NCBI GenBank assembly: GCA_024280155.1
Contig: JAJRQQ010000079.1
Coordinates: 18,520 to 82,519, forward strand
Reading direction: 5' to 3'
DNA: 64,000 nt
Origin: Bacteroidota bacterium
GTDB lineage: Bacteria > Bacteroidota > Bacteroidia > Flavobacteriales_D > Crocinitomicaceae
Positions 49,001 to 59,148 of this stretch are shown here, in pieces (within the stretch, counting starts at the first letter, position 1; each line of letters opens with the position of its first letter). The translations under genes were made by a program, and so were the position numbers. Below the pieces are notes generated by a model, which was not told where the DNA came from, ran no database searches, and saw only the letters and a list, made by a program, of their open reading frames with translations.

Positions 49001-51273
49001 ACCGATATGCAATTGTCTCAGGTTTTGGTGGTGTAAAAGAAGTGAACCCTTCAGAATGGATGCTAACATCCTCTCCCACTTCTGATGGTACTTTAGTTTG
49101 CGAAGATAGTGTTGTTTATTTTTGGCGCGTTTCTATTGTTGGTGATACAACTTGGAAAGAAAGTTCATTTCAATACATAAACGGTAAATCGGGCTGGGGA
49201 CAAGATCATTTCTTTCAGTTTAAAGAAAATAACTTTAGCAGTGTTGACTATAATCGAATCAATAGAATCAAAGAATTTTCACCTAAAGTAAGTGAACTCT
49301 CATGTACAGTTACACATATAATTCCTGCTTACGATTCTCAGTATAGCCTAAATCTAATTCAACAAGAATATGGAATTTGTTCAACAGCTCCAACGATTCA
49401 TGTAGCAGTAATTGACCCTGTTACTCATGAGGCTTGGGGAACAAAATGGACAGATGGAAACGGTGTGGTACATAATCCTACTCATGATTTTGGTAACGTG
49501 AACAATGGTCCATCTTGTAGAAACCGTGTGGAGAAATATTTCTTATTCAGAGAGGGTGACGCAACACAGTTAGCTGCATTTCAAAACATGGTCAATAATG
49601 TAGTGCCAGACGGTCATTATCTTTTAATTTATTCTCCCGTTTATACATATTATAATTATTGGGACGCTCTGGATTCCGTAAATATGTACAATACATTTGC
49701 AAACCTTGGATCAGACAGTATTATTCCAGGTAGACCAAATCTTCCTTTTGCATTCTTTGTTAGAAAAGGAGACCCTTCTTCAGTTGTTGAGAAAGTTTCT
49801 CAATTTGTGGGAGATGATTTTACAATTACTGCAAATTTAATAGGTCCATTAAATGCAGGTGTAGAAAGTTCACCTTTGATTGGACCAACAACAGAATGGG
49901 GATCACTTCATTGGAAACAAAATCCTTTAGAATCAAGTTCTCATGATTCAACTGTTCTTTCTATAAAAACATACAATTCTTCGGGAGTTTTTCAGAGTCA
50001 GGTTGATACAGTTTTTTCAAGCAATGATTCTATCATCAATCTAAATTCTTTAGTGGACGCAAGTCAATACCCTTTCATCCGTCTTGAGGCAAGTTACTCA
50101 GACACAACTACATTAACCCCTGCACAAATTGATCGATGGCATGTTTTATATACTCCGATTCCTGAAGCAGCTATTGACGGTTCAACTGGTTACACTTGGA
50201 CTGCATTAGGAGATTCTGTCATGGAAGGTGCTCCTATATACTTTGCCGTAGATGTAAAGAATATATTCTCAGTTGATATGGATTCTTTATTAATCAATTA
50301 TTGGATTGAAGATGCAAACCATATTTTACATCCTATTTCATACCCTCGTCAAGATTCATTATTGGTAAATGAAACACTTAGAGATACAGTTTTAATCCCA
50401 ACATTAGGTTTGGGTGGCCCAAATATTCTATGGATGGAAGTTAACCCATATATCAACGGAAGTAATGTCATCACAGACCAGCCTGAACAAGAGCACTTTA
50501 ACAACCTATTACAATTCCCTTTCAGTGTTAGAGCAGATGATGAGAATCCACTTTTAGATGTCACTTTTAATGGGAATCATATTTTGAATGGAGATATCAT
50601 TGATCCAAATAGTGAGATATTCATTACTTTAAAAGACGACAATGATTTTCTTATTATGGATAATGTCTCTGATACAGCTAATTTTGGTGTTTATTTGACG
50701 GATCCTTTGGGGGGGCAGGTGAGGATTCCATTTGTTGATCAAACAGGGGAAACGATTATGCAGTGGACACCAGCAAATGCTCAAAATAAGCGTTTCAAAA
50801 TTGTTTGGCCTAACACTTTTGAAATGGATGGAAAATATTCTTTATTTGTTCAAGGTACGGACAGAAGTGGGAACGTTTCTGGTGACATTGAATATCGAGT
50901 TACTTTTGAGGTTGTTCATGAATCGACAATTACAAACATGATGAATTACCCGAATCCTTTCAGTACAAGTACGAGGTTTGTATTCACATTAACAGGTTCA
51001 GAAGCACCTGATGACATCATGATTCAGATAATGACTGTGTCGGGTCGTGTTGTGCGGACAATCACTGAGAATGAGTTAGGACCAATTCAGATCGGTCGAA
51101 ACATCACTGAATTTGCTTGGGACGGAACGGATGAATTTGGAGATCCTTTAGCAAATGGAGTTTACCTCTATACGATCAAAGTCAGTTTAAATGGGGAGGA
51201 AATTAAGCATAGGGACTCTGGTGCAGATAAATATTTCAAAAAAGAATTTGGAAAAATGTATTTATTAAGGTAA
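46057..51273 (+). CDS. Type IX secretion sortase PorU2-like, C25 peptidase family
   Basis: 1738 aa; YFGHASGNNSGFEI and PIMLVNACYNGN catalytic His/Cys; C-terminal NYPNPFSTSTRFVFTL...GVYLYTIKV. Confidence 0.85.
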   Translation: MSKRITYLFLTSILFWTSFSHSQTYGNEWIQYNQSYYSFKVVPGNTIPTSFNDQTGIESGIYMIDYSTLINSGIPVSSFSSDNIQLFGKEKEIPLYINDGGDNSFDAGDYILFYTERNDGWLDSSIYESPNGIGNPRYSIANDTIEYFFTWNNSTNNLRFIEEDNSNFASFTPAEYILYTKWYAYRNQYQEGKRLSQGSSSFYTIGEGWSSNKVNGVNGYNWNLGNTSILYPFQGSNAPDVTFRAMTVGSSNATYTNLGNHHCQWTIGATNYSLADSIWIGYTGVNLTKQFPVSILPATGSSNLKAKIIGDQGAVTDYQSISHWSFKYPRIPQFNGENKVEFNVVNSLTESKIRLDISNISYNNPIVFVLGDTPKKVKVSPNGSMYTTLISNSTNGAEQHVVYQDSATIANVTTLTPVNGTGTFTNFGAIANKENALLMITHPKLKTVSDEYIAYRQSMAGGNYNVIEGNVLELYQQFGGGVNSHINGIRRFAHFMYNNSTEKPVGLFLVGKGIKKATVGNLVGTRNNPTYFAESLIPAFGEPPSDICITANLEGSSKWSPLIPTGRISARTNTELRDYLDKVLLFDVAQDSTSVYNTPFKDWQKQILHFVGGSTTSQQSQFQFYMNTMRDVISDSLFGANVNSVYKTNSNPLDPTILTDITERISEGVSLMTYFGHASGNNSGFEINLDEPGSWNNLGRYPIMLVNACYNGNIYQYSNSYSEIFVQEPLYGAIGYIASVNVGYDIYLNQYSNRLYQQFTKYSYGKTVGESMKKNIESIETPSNVDNLYLETTCTQMLFHGDPMLRLNWHTKPEIELLAENVWFTPENPDLTVDSIEVHIDLKNLGRSVTDTFSLEIIRDFPGSEIDSIYHFNLPRLDYTKEFIFRVPLQPNISLGLNTFNISVDLPSVIEEVYDEINNNQITKTLFLDIDGIIPVIPHKFAVVPDDSVTVRASTNNPIADFNTYRFELDTIDFVGTPSPAHRYAIVSGFGGVKEVNPSEWMLTSSPTSDGTLVCEDSVVYFWRVSIVGDTTWKESSFQYINGKSGWGQDHFFQFKENNFSSVDYNRINRIKEFSPKVSELSCTVTHIIPAYDSQYSLNLIQQEYGICSTAPTIHVAVIDPVTHEAWGTKWTDGNGVVHNPTHDFGNVNNGPSCRNRVEKYFLFREGDATQLAAFQNMVNNVVPDGHYLLIYSPVYTYYNYWDALDSVNMYNTFANLGSDSIIPGRPNLPFAFFVRKGDPSSVVEKVSQFVGDDFTITANLIGPLNAGVESSPLIGPTTEWGSLHWKQNPLESSSHDSTVLSIKTYNSSGVFQSQVDTVFSSNDSIINLNSLVDASQYPFIRLEASYSDTTTLTPAQIDRWHVLYTPIPEAAIDGSTGYTWTALGDSVMEGAPIYFAVDVKNIFSVDMDSLLINYWIEDANHILHPISYPRQDSLLVNETLRDTVLIPTLGLGGPNILWMEVNPYINGSNVITDQPEQEHFNNLLQFPFSVRADDENPLLDVTFNGNHILNGDIIDPNSEIFITLKDDNDFLIMDNVSDTANFGVYLTDPLGGQVRIPFVDQTGETIMQWTPANAQNKRFKIVWPNTFEMDGKYSLFVQGTDRSGNVSGDIEYRVTFEVVHESTITNMMNYPNPFSTSTRFVFTLTGSEAPDDIMIQIMTVSGRVVRTITENELGPIQIGRNITEFAWDGTDEFGDPLANGVYLYTIKVSLNGEEIKHRDSGADKYFKKEFGKMYLLR

Positions 51274-51396
51274 TGAGATTTGTTGAACAGAAAGAGCTTA
51301 ACTCCTCATTTTAACCACAATACATCACACTTTTTAACTAACCCCACCCGAGATTCTTTTTCTAAGGATATATTTTCATGTTATTTTTACTTTTTG

Positions 51397-51428
51397 TTTG
51401 CAAAAAACAAAAAAGCGTTGTATCTTTG
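51397..51428 (+). promoter_or_regulatory. Bacteroidota-type promoter of tRNA-Met: TTTG-N20-TATCTTTG
   Basis: TTTGcaaaaaacaaaaaagcgttgTATCTTTG. Confidence 0.7.
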
Positions 51429-51471
51429 CACTCGCTATACGACATGTGCCAACAGACAGTATAGATTATAT

Positions 51472-51544
<73 letters not shown>

Positions 51545-51547
51545 CTA

Positions 51548-51579
51548 AAAAAAGGTTGTCTTTATGGCAACCTTTTTTT
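51548..51579 (+). terminator. Rho-independent terminator after tRNA-Met
   Basis: AAAAAGGTTG-TCTTTATGG-CAACCTTTTTTT. Confidence 0.8.
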
Positions 51580-51927
51580 AACTTACTTCTACATCCTAAG
51601 TTCACAATTCATTAACTCTATAATTATTAATAAAAGAACGAAAGAGTGGAACGAAATTCGGAAAATTGAGCGCTAGACTTTTACATCGACTTCCTTTAGA
51701 TTAGCAAAGTATAAATTTGCGATTTTTTTTGGTAATGAAAACCGAGTTTACGAGCTCATGAAGTCAAATGATAATAAATTAAAATTTCACTGAATAAAAA
51801 GTGGAATCTAAAGCGAGATAAAATTTATGCCTAGCCCCAACAATTAGTCTTGATCCGTTATATTTTTGTTTGCAGAAGATAGTTGTAAAAAAAAGGACAC
51901 AAAAATTAATTTGTATCCTTTATATGG

Positions 51928-52002
51928 TGGGGAATACTGGATTCGAACCAGTGACCCCCTGCTTGTAAGGCAGGTGCTCTAAACCAACTGAGCTAATCCC
52001 CC
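51928..52002 (-). tRNA. tRNA-Val (anticodon TAC)
   Basis: Minus strand GGGGGATTAGCTCAGTTGGTTTAGAGCACCTGCCTTACAAGCAGGGGGTCACTGGTTCGAATCCAGTATTCCCCA. Confidence 0.95.
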
Positions 52003-52096
52003 GTATTTTCAATATTGCTTTTTTGATTCGTTTACCAAATTGCGTGTGCAAATATACGTACGATTTTCTTAATATCAAGTGTTTTTTTTGAAAAAA

Positions 52097-53328
52097 TTAA
52101 AAAAAAGTTGAAATAAGAAAAAAACTTCCAAAAACAAGCACCAAATCATCATCTTCTGATTGCTCAATGGCTGAATTTAAAGCGTTTTGAGGTGAGTTAA
52201 AATATGATTTCCTAGTGCAAATAAAGTCTTTGGTAACCTCTTTTATTTCAGTGATTTGCATGGCTCTCTCGTTCTCAAATTGTGTGAAATAATAATGAGA
52301 TTCTTCAGGGAAAAGTTTAATTATCGAGTGAAGGTCTTTATCATTACTTGTACCGTAAACAATACGTAAGTTTTTTTTGCTTTTTTTAGAATTGTATCTA
52401 AAGTGACTTTGATTCCATCTAAATTATGCGAAACATCAAATATTAAGGTTGGGTTTTTAGATATAACTTGTAATCGTCCGATAAAACCAGTGTTTTTTTG
52501 AAGTTGATTTAAACCAACTTGTGTAGAATGGTCGGTTATCGTAAATTCTTTTTTCTTCAATTGCGTTATAATTTCCAATACAATTCCAAAGTTGACTTTT
52601 TGATAATCTCCAAGAAGAGGTAAATCAAATGATTTTGATTTGTTCGTGTCACTGATAAACAAACCGCTGTTTTTTTGCTTACAAACTTCCTGAAAAATTT
52701 TAGTTAAAGGAACACTCATCGGACCAATTATGGTTGGAGTATTTCTCTTTATAATCCCACCTTTTTCACGAGCGATTTCTCCCACCGTATCCCCTAAAAT
52801 CGCTGTATGTTCTAGGCTGATGTTTGTGATAACTGATAAAATAGGAGAAATTATATTTGTAGCGTCTAATCTTCCTCCTAAACCTGTTTCAATTACACAA
52901 ATATCACATTTTTGTTCATTGAAATGATACAGTGCCATCGCAAAAGTTACCTCGAAGAATGACGGGGAAAAATTAAACGATTCATTCTTTATTCTTTGAA
53001 TGAATTCGATAACCTTATTCTCAGAAATACAATCTCCATTTATGCGTATTCTTTCACTAAAATCTTTAATATGGGGTGATGTAAATAAGCCAACTTTATA
53101 TCCGGACTCCGTAAGAATGGATGCAAGCATAGAGCAAGTTGAACCTTTCCCGTTACTACCGGCAACATGTATTAATTTTAACGCTTTTTCAGGATGTTCA
53201 ATTCTTCTACATATTTCTTGAATATTCTCTAAAGTCGGCTTATATGCTTTTGAACCTATCTTTTGATAAGATGGAAACTGTTGAAACAACCAATTAGTTT
53301 CGTATAAGTATTCTTTACTCTGCATCAA
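52097..53328 (-). pseudogene. folC: Bifunctional folylpolyglutamate/dihydrofolate synthase, apparent 1-nt deletion at the A8 run 52371-52378
   Basis: HVAGSNGKGSTCSMLASILTESGYKVGLFTSPH...; -1 frame continues KKNLRIVYGTSNDKDLHSIIKLFPEESHYYFTQFENERAMQI...LVFGSFFLISTFF*. Confidence 0.9.
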
Positions 53329-54046
53329 CTTTAACAGTCATGAAAACTTTCGCCACAGGAGCGCCCTCGTCTTTGTTGTATTTAACTTGCTTTTTGACGT
53401 GATAAATCACTTTGTTAATCAAGATTTGATTGGATGTCGTTGTTTGAGCTTTGATATTACTTGCCGAAACAACATTACCCTGTGCATCTATGGTAAGTTT
53501 GAGGTAAATATATGCGTTTACATTAGACTTTAAATCAGTTAGAATTGGGTCGTTTTTTCGAATTCTCCCTTTGCCGGAACCACTTCCACCACCATCCCCC
53601 TCTGTTCCTGTTCCATCTGAACCAAATGTATTTCCAGATCCTCCATTCTCTCCATTACTATTTCCTCCAGAAGCAAAAGGGTCGTTTGAAGTTTGTGTAG
53701 TTGAATTGGTATTGTCAGAACTTGCAGTCGTCGTGTGGTTTGATTGCCCAGTATTTTCTTCTGTTTCTGATTCTTCGGTAGTTATTCCTTGTTGAGTTTG
53801 TGGCTTTGGTTGTTCAACAGGAGCTTCTGAAGGAGAGCCAGATGAAGAACCGCCATCAACAGTTAAATTCTTTAAATAAATTTCATCAATATGTGTTTCC
53901 ACTTCAACTAAAACGGGTTGAGGCGGTGGGTCGGCAATTTGAAAAGAAATCAATCCGACATAAACAGCCATAGCAAGCATAAAAAGTAAAGCTGCAATAG
54001 CTCCTTTTCGTTTGTCTATTTTATTTGCTATGGGGATTTTACTCAT
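53315..54046 (-). CDS. TonB-like energy transducer with long Gly/Ser/Thr/Asn-rich linker
   Basis: Single N-terminal TM, low-complexity linker, C-terminal YIYLKLTIDAQGNVVSASNIK...; follows exbB-exbD. Confidence 0.75.
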   Translation of the reverse strand: MSKIPIANKIDKRKGAIAALLFMLAMAVYVGLISFQIADPPPQPVLVEVETHIDEIYLKNLTVDGGSSSGSPSEAPVEQPKPQTQQGITTEESETEENTGQSNHTTTASSDNTNSTTQTSNDPFASGGNSNGENGGSGNTFGSDGTGTEGDGGGSGSGKGRIRKNDPILTDLKSNVNAYIYLKLTIDAQGNVVSASNIKAQTTTSNQILINKVIYHVKKQVKYNKDEGAPVAKVFMTVKVDAE

Positions 54047-54049
54047 ATT

Positions 54050-54460
54050 TTATCTATCGTATGCTAAAACAGGATCCCAACCATTTGCTTGAGATAAAGC
54101 TAGTACATTAAAAACTGCTTCATAATCTGCGTTACGATGTCCTGCAATTTTTAGTTTTGATTTGCCTGAACTTTCTACAACAGAAGCTGTAATTTCTTTG
54201 ATATCTTCAAATTCCATTGGAGAATCAATATCACCACCAGGTAGAACAACATAAAGATTATCTTCAGTTATTATAACTGTTGGCGTAACAGGATATGTTA
54301 CAGGAGCTAATTTTTCGTTTGGTTTAGGTAAATCAATAGGTGTTTGATCTTGGCTCATCAAACTCATGATGATAAAGAAAAGCAACAATAGAAAGACCAA
54401 GTCTGTCATGGAAGCCATTCCTCCCTCAATCTTTACTTTATTTCTCGTTCCTAAATCCAT
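54050..54460 (-). CDS. exbD: Biopolymer transporter ExbD/TolR
   Basis: EGGMASMTDLVFLLLLFFIIMSLMSQDQTPIDLPK. Confidence 0.92.
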   Translation of the reverse strand: MDLGTRNKVKIEGGMASMTDLVFLLLLFFIIMSLMSQDQTPIDLPKPNEKLAPVTYPVTPTVIITEDNLYVVLPGGDIDSPMEFEDIKEITASVVESSGKSKLKIAGHRNADYEAVFNVLALSQANGWDPVLAYDR

Positions 54461-54466
54461 TGTGTC

Positions 54467-55180
54467 TTATTTACCAGGTTGTTGTAGAATGTCCATAAAT
54501 TCTAATGCGTCATTTTCCATTTGGTACACAACGTTACCAATTCGAGCAACTAAAAAGTTATATCCAACATAAGCTACAATACCAACAACTAGTCCCGCAA
54601 CGGTTGTAATCATTGCAGTCATTATTCCTGGAGCAATTACATCAATATCTAAACTAGCTGCATTTTGCAGGTCGATAAATACGCCAACCATTCCAACTGT
54701 TGTTCCAAGGAAACCAATCATTGGAGCAGCACCAGCAGCAGTTGCTAAGAAACTTAAACGTTGCTCTAGTCGGAGAATTTCTAATTTGGCAGCATTTTCA
54801 ATAGAAGCAGAAATTGTTTCGATTGGTCTTCCTAATCGAGCAATGCCTCTCTCTATCATTCTTGCAGAAGGTGCAGATGAGCGAGCACAATAATCTTTTG
54901 CAGAATCAATTTTTCCTTCCACGATGTATTCGCGAATTTTATTGATAAAACCTTTCTCTTCTTTATTGGCTTTCCTAAGAGCTAAATAACGTTCAACAAA
55001 AGTAAATACTGCATAACCTAGCATGAGAGAAAGAATTATAATTATTCCCCAACCACTCCAGCCGATTCCTTCGTTTCCAAACTCCTCAGAACCTTTTAAG
55101 ATTTCCCACAAACTGATGTTTGCAACACCTTCAGATTCTTCTATAACTTGGTCTATTTGTAATAAAAAAGATAAATTCAT
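54467..55180 (-). CDS. exbB: MotA/TolQ/ExbB proton channel protein
   Basis: LRLEQRLSFLATAAGAAPMIGFLGTTVGMVGVFIDLQ...VIAPGIMTAMITTVAGLVVGIVAYVGYN. Confidence 0.92.
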   Translation of the reverse strand: MNLSFLLQIDQVIEESEGVANISLWEILKGSEEFGNEGIGWSGWGIIIILSLMLGYAVFTFVERYLALRKANKEEKGFINKIREYIVEGKIDSAKDYCARSSAPSARMIERGIARLGRPIETISASIENAAKLEILRLEQRLSFLATAAGAAPMIGFLGTTVGMVGVFIDLQNAASLDIDVIAPGIMTAMITTVAGLVVGIVAYVGYNFLVARIGNVVYQMENDALEFMDILQQPGK

Positions 55181-55207
55181 ATTGTATTTAACGTTTAAAT
55201 AGTTTTT

Positions 55208-56578
55208 TTAGTATAAAAATTGTTGTTCAAGAACAAAAACTGCAGCGCCTGCAAGGAATCCGACAACTGCTAATAGTGTAATGTTTTTTACATACCAGAA
55301 GAATGAAATTTTCTCCATCCCCATTGCTACAACACCTGCGGCAGAACCGATAATCAACATACTACCACCTGTACCAGCAGAATAAGCGATGAAATGCCAA
55401 ATTGGATCATTCATTTCTTGGTGGAACATTCCTAAACTTGCTGCAACCAAAGGTACATTGTCAATTACTGCTGAACCGACACCGAGTAATAAAACAACAA
55501 TATCCGTATTTGGAATAGCTGCATTCATAGAATCTGCAAAATTGAATAATATCCCGAGACTTTCCAGGGATGCGACGGCCATTAATATCCCGAAAAAGAA
55601 AAGCACACTTGGCATCTCAATTTTTGAAAGAGATTTGTGTACAGGACTGTGATGACCTGAATCTTTAGAGTGATCACCTAGAGTTGTTAATTTAAATTGT
55701 CTAGAACTAAATATTTCTGCAAAAGTAGCAACAACTCCTAAAGACAACATCATTCCAACATAAGGAGGGAGATGTGTAACTGTTTTAAAAACTGGAACAA
55801 AAAGAATCATTCCTAACCCTAGATATAGCATTATTGCACTATAAGTTGTATCATGAATTGCTTCAGGTTTTACGTCAATTTCCTTCACTAAATCTCCTTT
55901 AAAAGGAGTCATAAAAGAAGCTATAAATGTTGGAATTATCATACAAACAAGTGAAGGTATGAGTAAGTGAGTAATTAACGCATCAGTTGTTACCTTTTTA
56001 CCGATCCAGAGCATTGTCGTGGTAACATCTCCGATTGGAGACCATGCACCACCAGCATTTGCTGCAATAATAATGAGACCTGCAAACCACATTCTGGTGT
56101 TCTTATCCTTGATGATTTTTTGTAAGATGGTAATTAATACAATTGTAGCGGTTAAATTATCGATGATTGCAGAAAGAATAAACGCGAGTATGGTAAAAGT
56201 CCATAATAATTTCTTCTTGGTTCTTGTTTTAATGTAGCGTTTAAAAGTTGAAAATCCGTCGAAGTGGTCAATGATTTCAACAATAGTCATTGCACCAAGC
56301 AGGAAGAAAAGAATTTCAGCTGTTTTACCTAAGTGGTGTAAAAGTGTTTCTTCTACAAGGTGAGTTTTTGATTCATGATCTAAGGATGAAAAACCTTCAA
56401 CAAGTGCATGTTCACCAGAATCAAACCAATTTTGGAATCCGTCAATTCCAAAAGAAATTAATGCCCAAGTGATAGCCATCATAACTAATGCAGGAATTAA
56501 CTTATCTAATTTAAGACTGTGCTCTAAAGTGATTGCTAGATAACCAAGGATAAAAATAATAACGATAATAGTTTCCAT
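55208..56578 (-). CDS. nhaD: Sodium:proton antiporter NhaD
   Basis: LSAIIDNLTATIVLITILQKII...AANAGGAWSPIGDVTTTMLWIGKKVTT. Confidence 0.92.
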   Translation of the reverse strand: METIIVIIFILGYLAITLEHSLKLDKLIPALVMMAITWALISFGIDGFQNWFDSGEHALVEGFSSLDHESKTHLVEETLLHHLGKTAEILFFLLGAMTIVEIIDHFDGFSTFKRYIKTRTKKKLLWTFTILAFILSAIIDNLTATIVLITILQKIIKDKNTRMWFAGLIIIAANAGGAWSPIGDVTTTMLWIGKKVTTDALITHLLIPSLVCMIIPTFIASFMTPFKGDLVKEIDVKPEAIHDTTYSAIMLYLGLGMILFVPVFKTVTHLPPYVGMMLSLGVVATFAEIFSSRQFKLTTLGDHSKDSGHHSPVHKSLSKIEMPSVLFFFGILMAVASLESLGILFNFADSMNAAIPNTDIVVLLLGVGSAVIDNVPLVAASLGMFHQEMNDPIWHFIAYSAGTGGSMLIIGSAAGVVAMGMEKISFFWYVKNITLLAVVGFLAGAAVFVLEQQFLY

Positions 56579-56606
56579 AATGTTCTTTTGATATATTTAT
56601 TTTAAA

Positions 56607-57836
56607 TTAAACCAATTGTTTTAGGGCGATTTCAAATGCGGCTTTCGCAATCCCTGTCTTGCTTGGGTTAATTTTATGGGTATTTTTTAAAGCGTTGTAG
56701 ATGGTTTTACTTGTGTCTGAGAAAATCCCTTCATCTGTGAGTTCTTTTAAGTCATTACTCATTAAGTAAGCAAAAACTCTAGCCATTCCACAGTTGGAGA
56801 TGAAATCAGGAATGATAGAAATATTATTATCTGCATGGTCTGCAATTTCTCCAAAGAATATTTCCGGATCTGCAAAAGGAACATTTGCTCCCGCAGAAAT
56901 AACTTCAACTCCTGCAGCAATCATTCTCTCCAATTGATCTTTCGTGATCATGCGAGAACCAGCGCAAGGAATAAAAACATCTGCTGATAAATCCCAAATC
57001 TTAGCATTCATTTCTTCGTATGAGAGCATGTTCGGGTGATTTAATTCATTCCCATTTTTATTTAAGAATAATTCACGAATTTCTTCGTAAGATATACCTT
57101 CGTTATTGATTAGTCCACCCACACGGTCAATTATTCCAACAATTTTAGCACCCTCTTGTGATAGATAGAATGCTGCGGCAGAGCCAACATTCCCCCAACC
57201 TTGAACGATTACTTTTTTGCCTTTTAAATTACCGCCCCAGATAGAGTAGTAGTGTTTGATCGATTCAGCAACACCATAACCTGTAATCATGTCTGCAACC
57301 ACATATTTTCGGTTAACGTCAGGAGAGAACGAAGTATCTTCGATTGCTTTTAATACACCTCGTCTCAATTGACCGATACGATTGATTTTTTGTGCTTCTC
57401 TTGGTTGAAAATGACCATTAAAAACACCTTCTTGTGGATGCCAAACACCACAGTCTTCCGTCATAGGGATAACTTCATGGATTTCATCGACATTTAAATC
57501 TCCACCAGTACCGTAGTAATGTTTTAATAATGGAGTTACTGCAGCGTACCATCTTCTCAAAACGCCTTCTTTACGAGGGTCTTTTGGATCGAAATTGATT
57601 CCTGATTTTGCTCCGCCAATTGCTGGTCCAGCAACAGTGAACTTAACTTCCATTGTTTTTGCCAATGACTCAACTTCGCGTTTGTCAAGACCTTTTCTCA
57701 TTCGAGTACCACCTCCAGCTGCTCCACCTCTTAAGGAGTTAATAACTACCCATCCTTCTGCTTCTGTTTCTGAATCTTTCCATTCAAATACGATTTCAGG
57801 ACGTTTATTCTCGAATTTATCTAATAAGGTTTTCAT
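56607..57836 (-). CDS. Glu/Leu/Phe/Val dehydrogenase family protein
   Basis: LRGGAAGGGTRMRKGLDKREVESLAKTMEVKFTVAGPAIGGAKSGINFDPKDPRK...VIVQGWGNVGSAAAF. Confidence 0.92.
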   Translation of the reverse strand: MKTLLDKFENKRPEIVFEWKDSETEAEGWVVINSLRGGAAGGGTRMRKGLDKREVESLAKTMEVKFTVAGPAIGGAKSGINFDPKDPRKEGVLRRWYAAVTPLLKHYYGTGGDLNVDEIHEVIPMTEDCGVWHPQEGVFNGHFQPREAQKINRIGQLRRGVLKAIEDTSFSPDVNRKYVVADMITGYGVAESIKHYYSIWGGNLKGKKVIVQGWGNVGSAAAFYLSQEGAKIVGIIDRVGGLINNEGISYEEIRELFLNKNGNELNHPNMLSYEEMNAKIWDLSADVFIPCAGSRMITKDQLERMIAAGVEVISAGANVPFADPEIFFGEIADHADNNISIIPDFISNCGMARVFAYLMSNDLKELTDEGIFSDTSKTIYNALKNTHKINPSKTGIAKAAFEIALKQLV

Positions 57837-57947
57837 AACGTTGAATCAATTAATTTTTCGGACACAAAGTTAAAAAAGTATTTAGACCTTAAAGCTTATT
57901 TTGCTGGATATAATCCTTGATTTTTCAACAAATTAAAGATGAAAACA

Positions 57948-59018
57948 TTAAGGAATGTGGAGAACGCCTCCTGTTGAGTCTTTTATTGCACCAGTCACAC
58001 TTGCTAGAGTGTTTTTCTTCTTCGCTAAATAAAGTGCACCAAGGAAGCCAAAAATTATTGCCTCTTTGTAATCAATTAATTCTATAGACGGGATTATTAA
58101 CTCTGTAGAAGTGTTATGCTTTATTCGTTCAATTAGATATTTGTTTTTTGTCCCACCTCCGGTAACGTATGTTCTTGGTGGTTCTATTTCATTCAAAGTA
58201 TTGCCGATTTGAACAGCAATATGCTCTGTGATGGTTGCTAATTGGTCTTCTAATGAGGGAAATATTGATAGTAATGGAGAGAAAGTTGCATCCAACCATT
58301 CTGTTCCCAAAGATTTCGGTGCTTTTTCTTTGTAGAATGTAATGTTGTTTAATTCTCTCAAGTTATCCTTATCAACGTTGCCTTTTCTTGCCAATTGCCC
58401 GTCTTTATCAAATTCTAAACCGATTCGCTGTGTAATTCTATTTAAAGGAAGGTTGGCAGGGCAGATGTCAAACGCAATGGTTTTACCGAGGTGAGAATAA
58501 CTGCAATTAGCAAATCCACCTATGTTCAAAAATGCATCCGCATCATTGTGAAATAATAATTGATCACCAATGGGTACTAAAGGAGCGCCTTGTCCACCAG
58601 CAACTACGTCCTTTTGTCTAAAATCATTAATGACTGTTAGTTTTGTATGGTAAGCTATTGTGTCTCCGCATCCAATCTGGTAGGTGTACCCTAATTCTGG
58701 TTGGTGAAAAATGGTATGACCGTGAGAAGCAATGGCGTTGATTTTTTCTTTTGAGATACTTTTATCCTCAATGAATTGATTAACGGATTTAGCGAAAAAC
58801 AACCCCAATTCTTTGTCTAACTGAAGTAATTTTCTTGCTGAAAAATCGGGAGATTGTTTTAATTTTGTTTTCAGTGCGTTAGAGTAAGGAATTGAATCAG
58901 AACTATGAATTGAAAATTTCCATTCATTATTCTTGAAAATATATGAGCAATCTACAATGTCTAAACCATCTAAAGATGTGCCTGACATTAAACCGAGCAT
59001 TCTGTATTCTTTTTTCAC
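57948..59018 (-). CDS. anmK: Anhydro-N-acetylmuramic acid kinase
   Basis: GLMSGTSLDGLDIVDCSY...ASHGHTIFHQPELGYTYQIGCGDTIAY...FLNIGGFANCSY. Confidence 0.94.
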   Translation of the reverse strand: MKKEYRMLGLMSGTSLDGLDIVDCSYIFKNNEWKFSIHSSDSIPYSNALKTKLKQSPDFSARKLLQLDKELGLFFAKSVNQFIEDKSISKEKINAIASHGHTIFHQPELGYTYQIGCGDTIAYHTKLTVINDFRQKDVVAGGQGAPLVPIGDQLLFHNDADAFLNIGGFANCSYSHLGKTIAFDICPANLPLNRITQRIGLEFDKDGQLARKGNVDKDNLRELNNITFYKEKAPKSLGTEWLDATFSPLLSIFPSLEDQLATITEHIAVQIGNTLNEIEPPRTYVTGGGTKNKYLIERIKHNTSTELIIPSIELIDYKEAIIFGFLGALYLAKKKNTLASVTGAIKDSTGGVLHIP

Positions 59019-59148
59019 AACGTTAAAGGTAATTATTTTTAAGGATATTAGGAACGGTTTATTTTTAAAAAATACTGATTTTACTCGTTAAAATAAGCTT
59101 AAAATCGTACTTTTGTGAACGCAAGAATTTAATAAAACAGATATAGAC

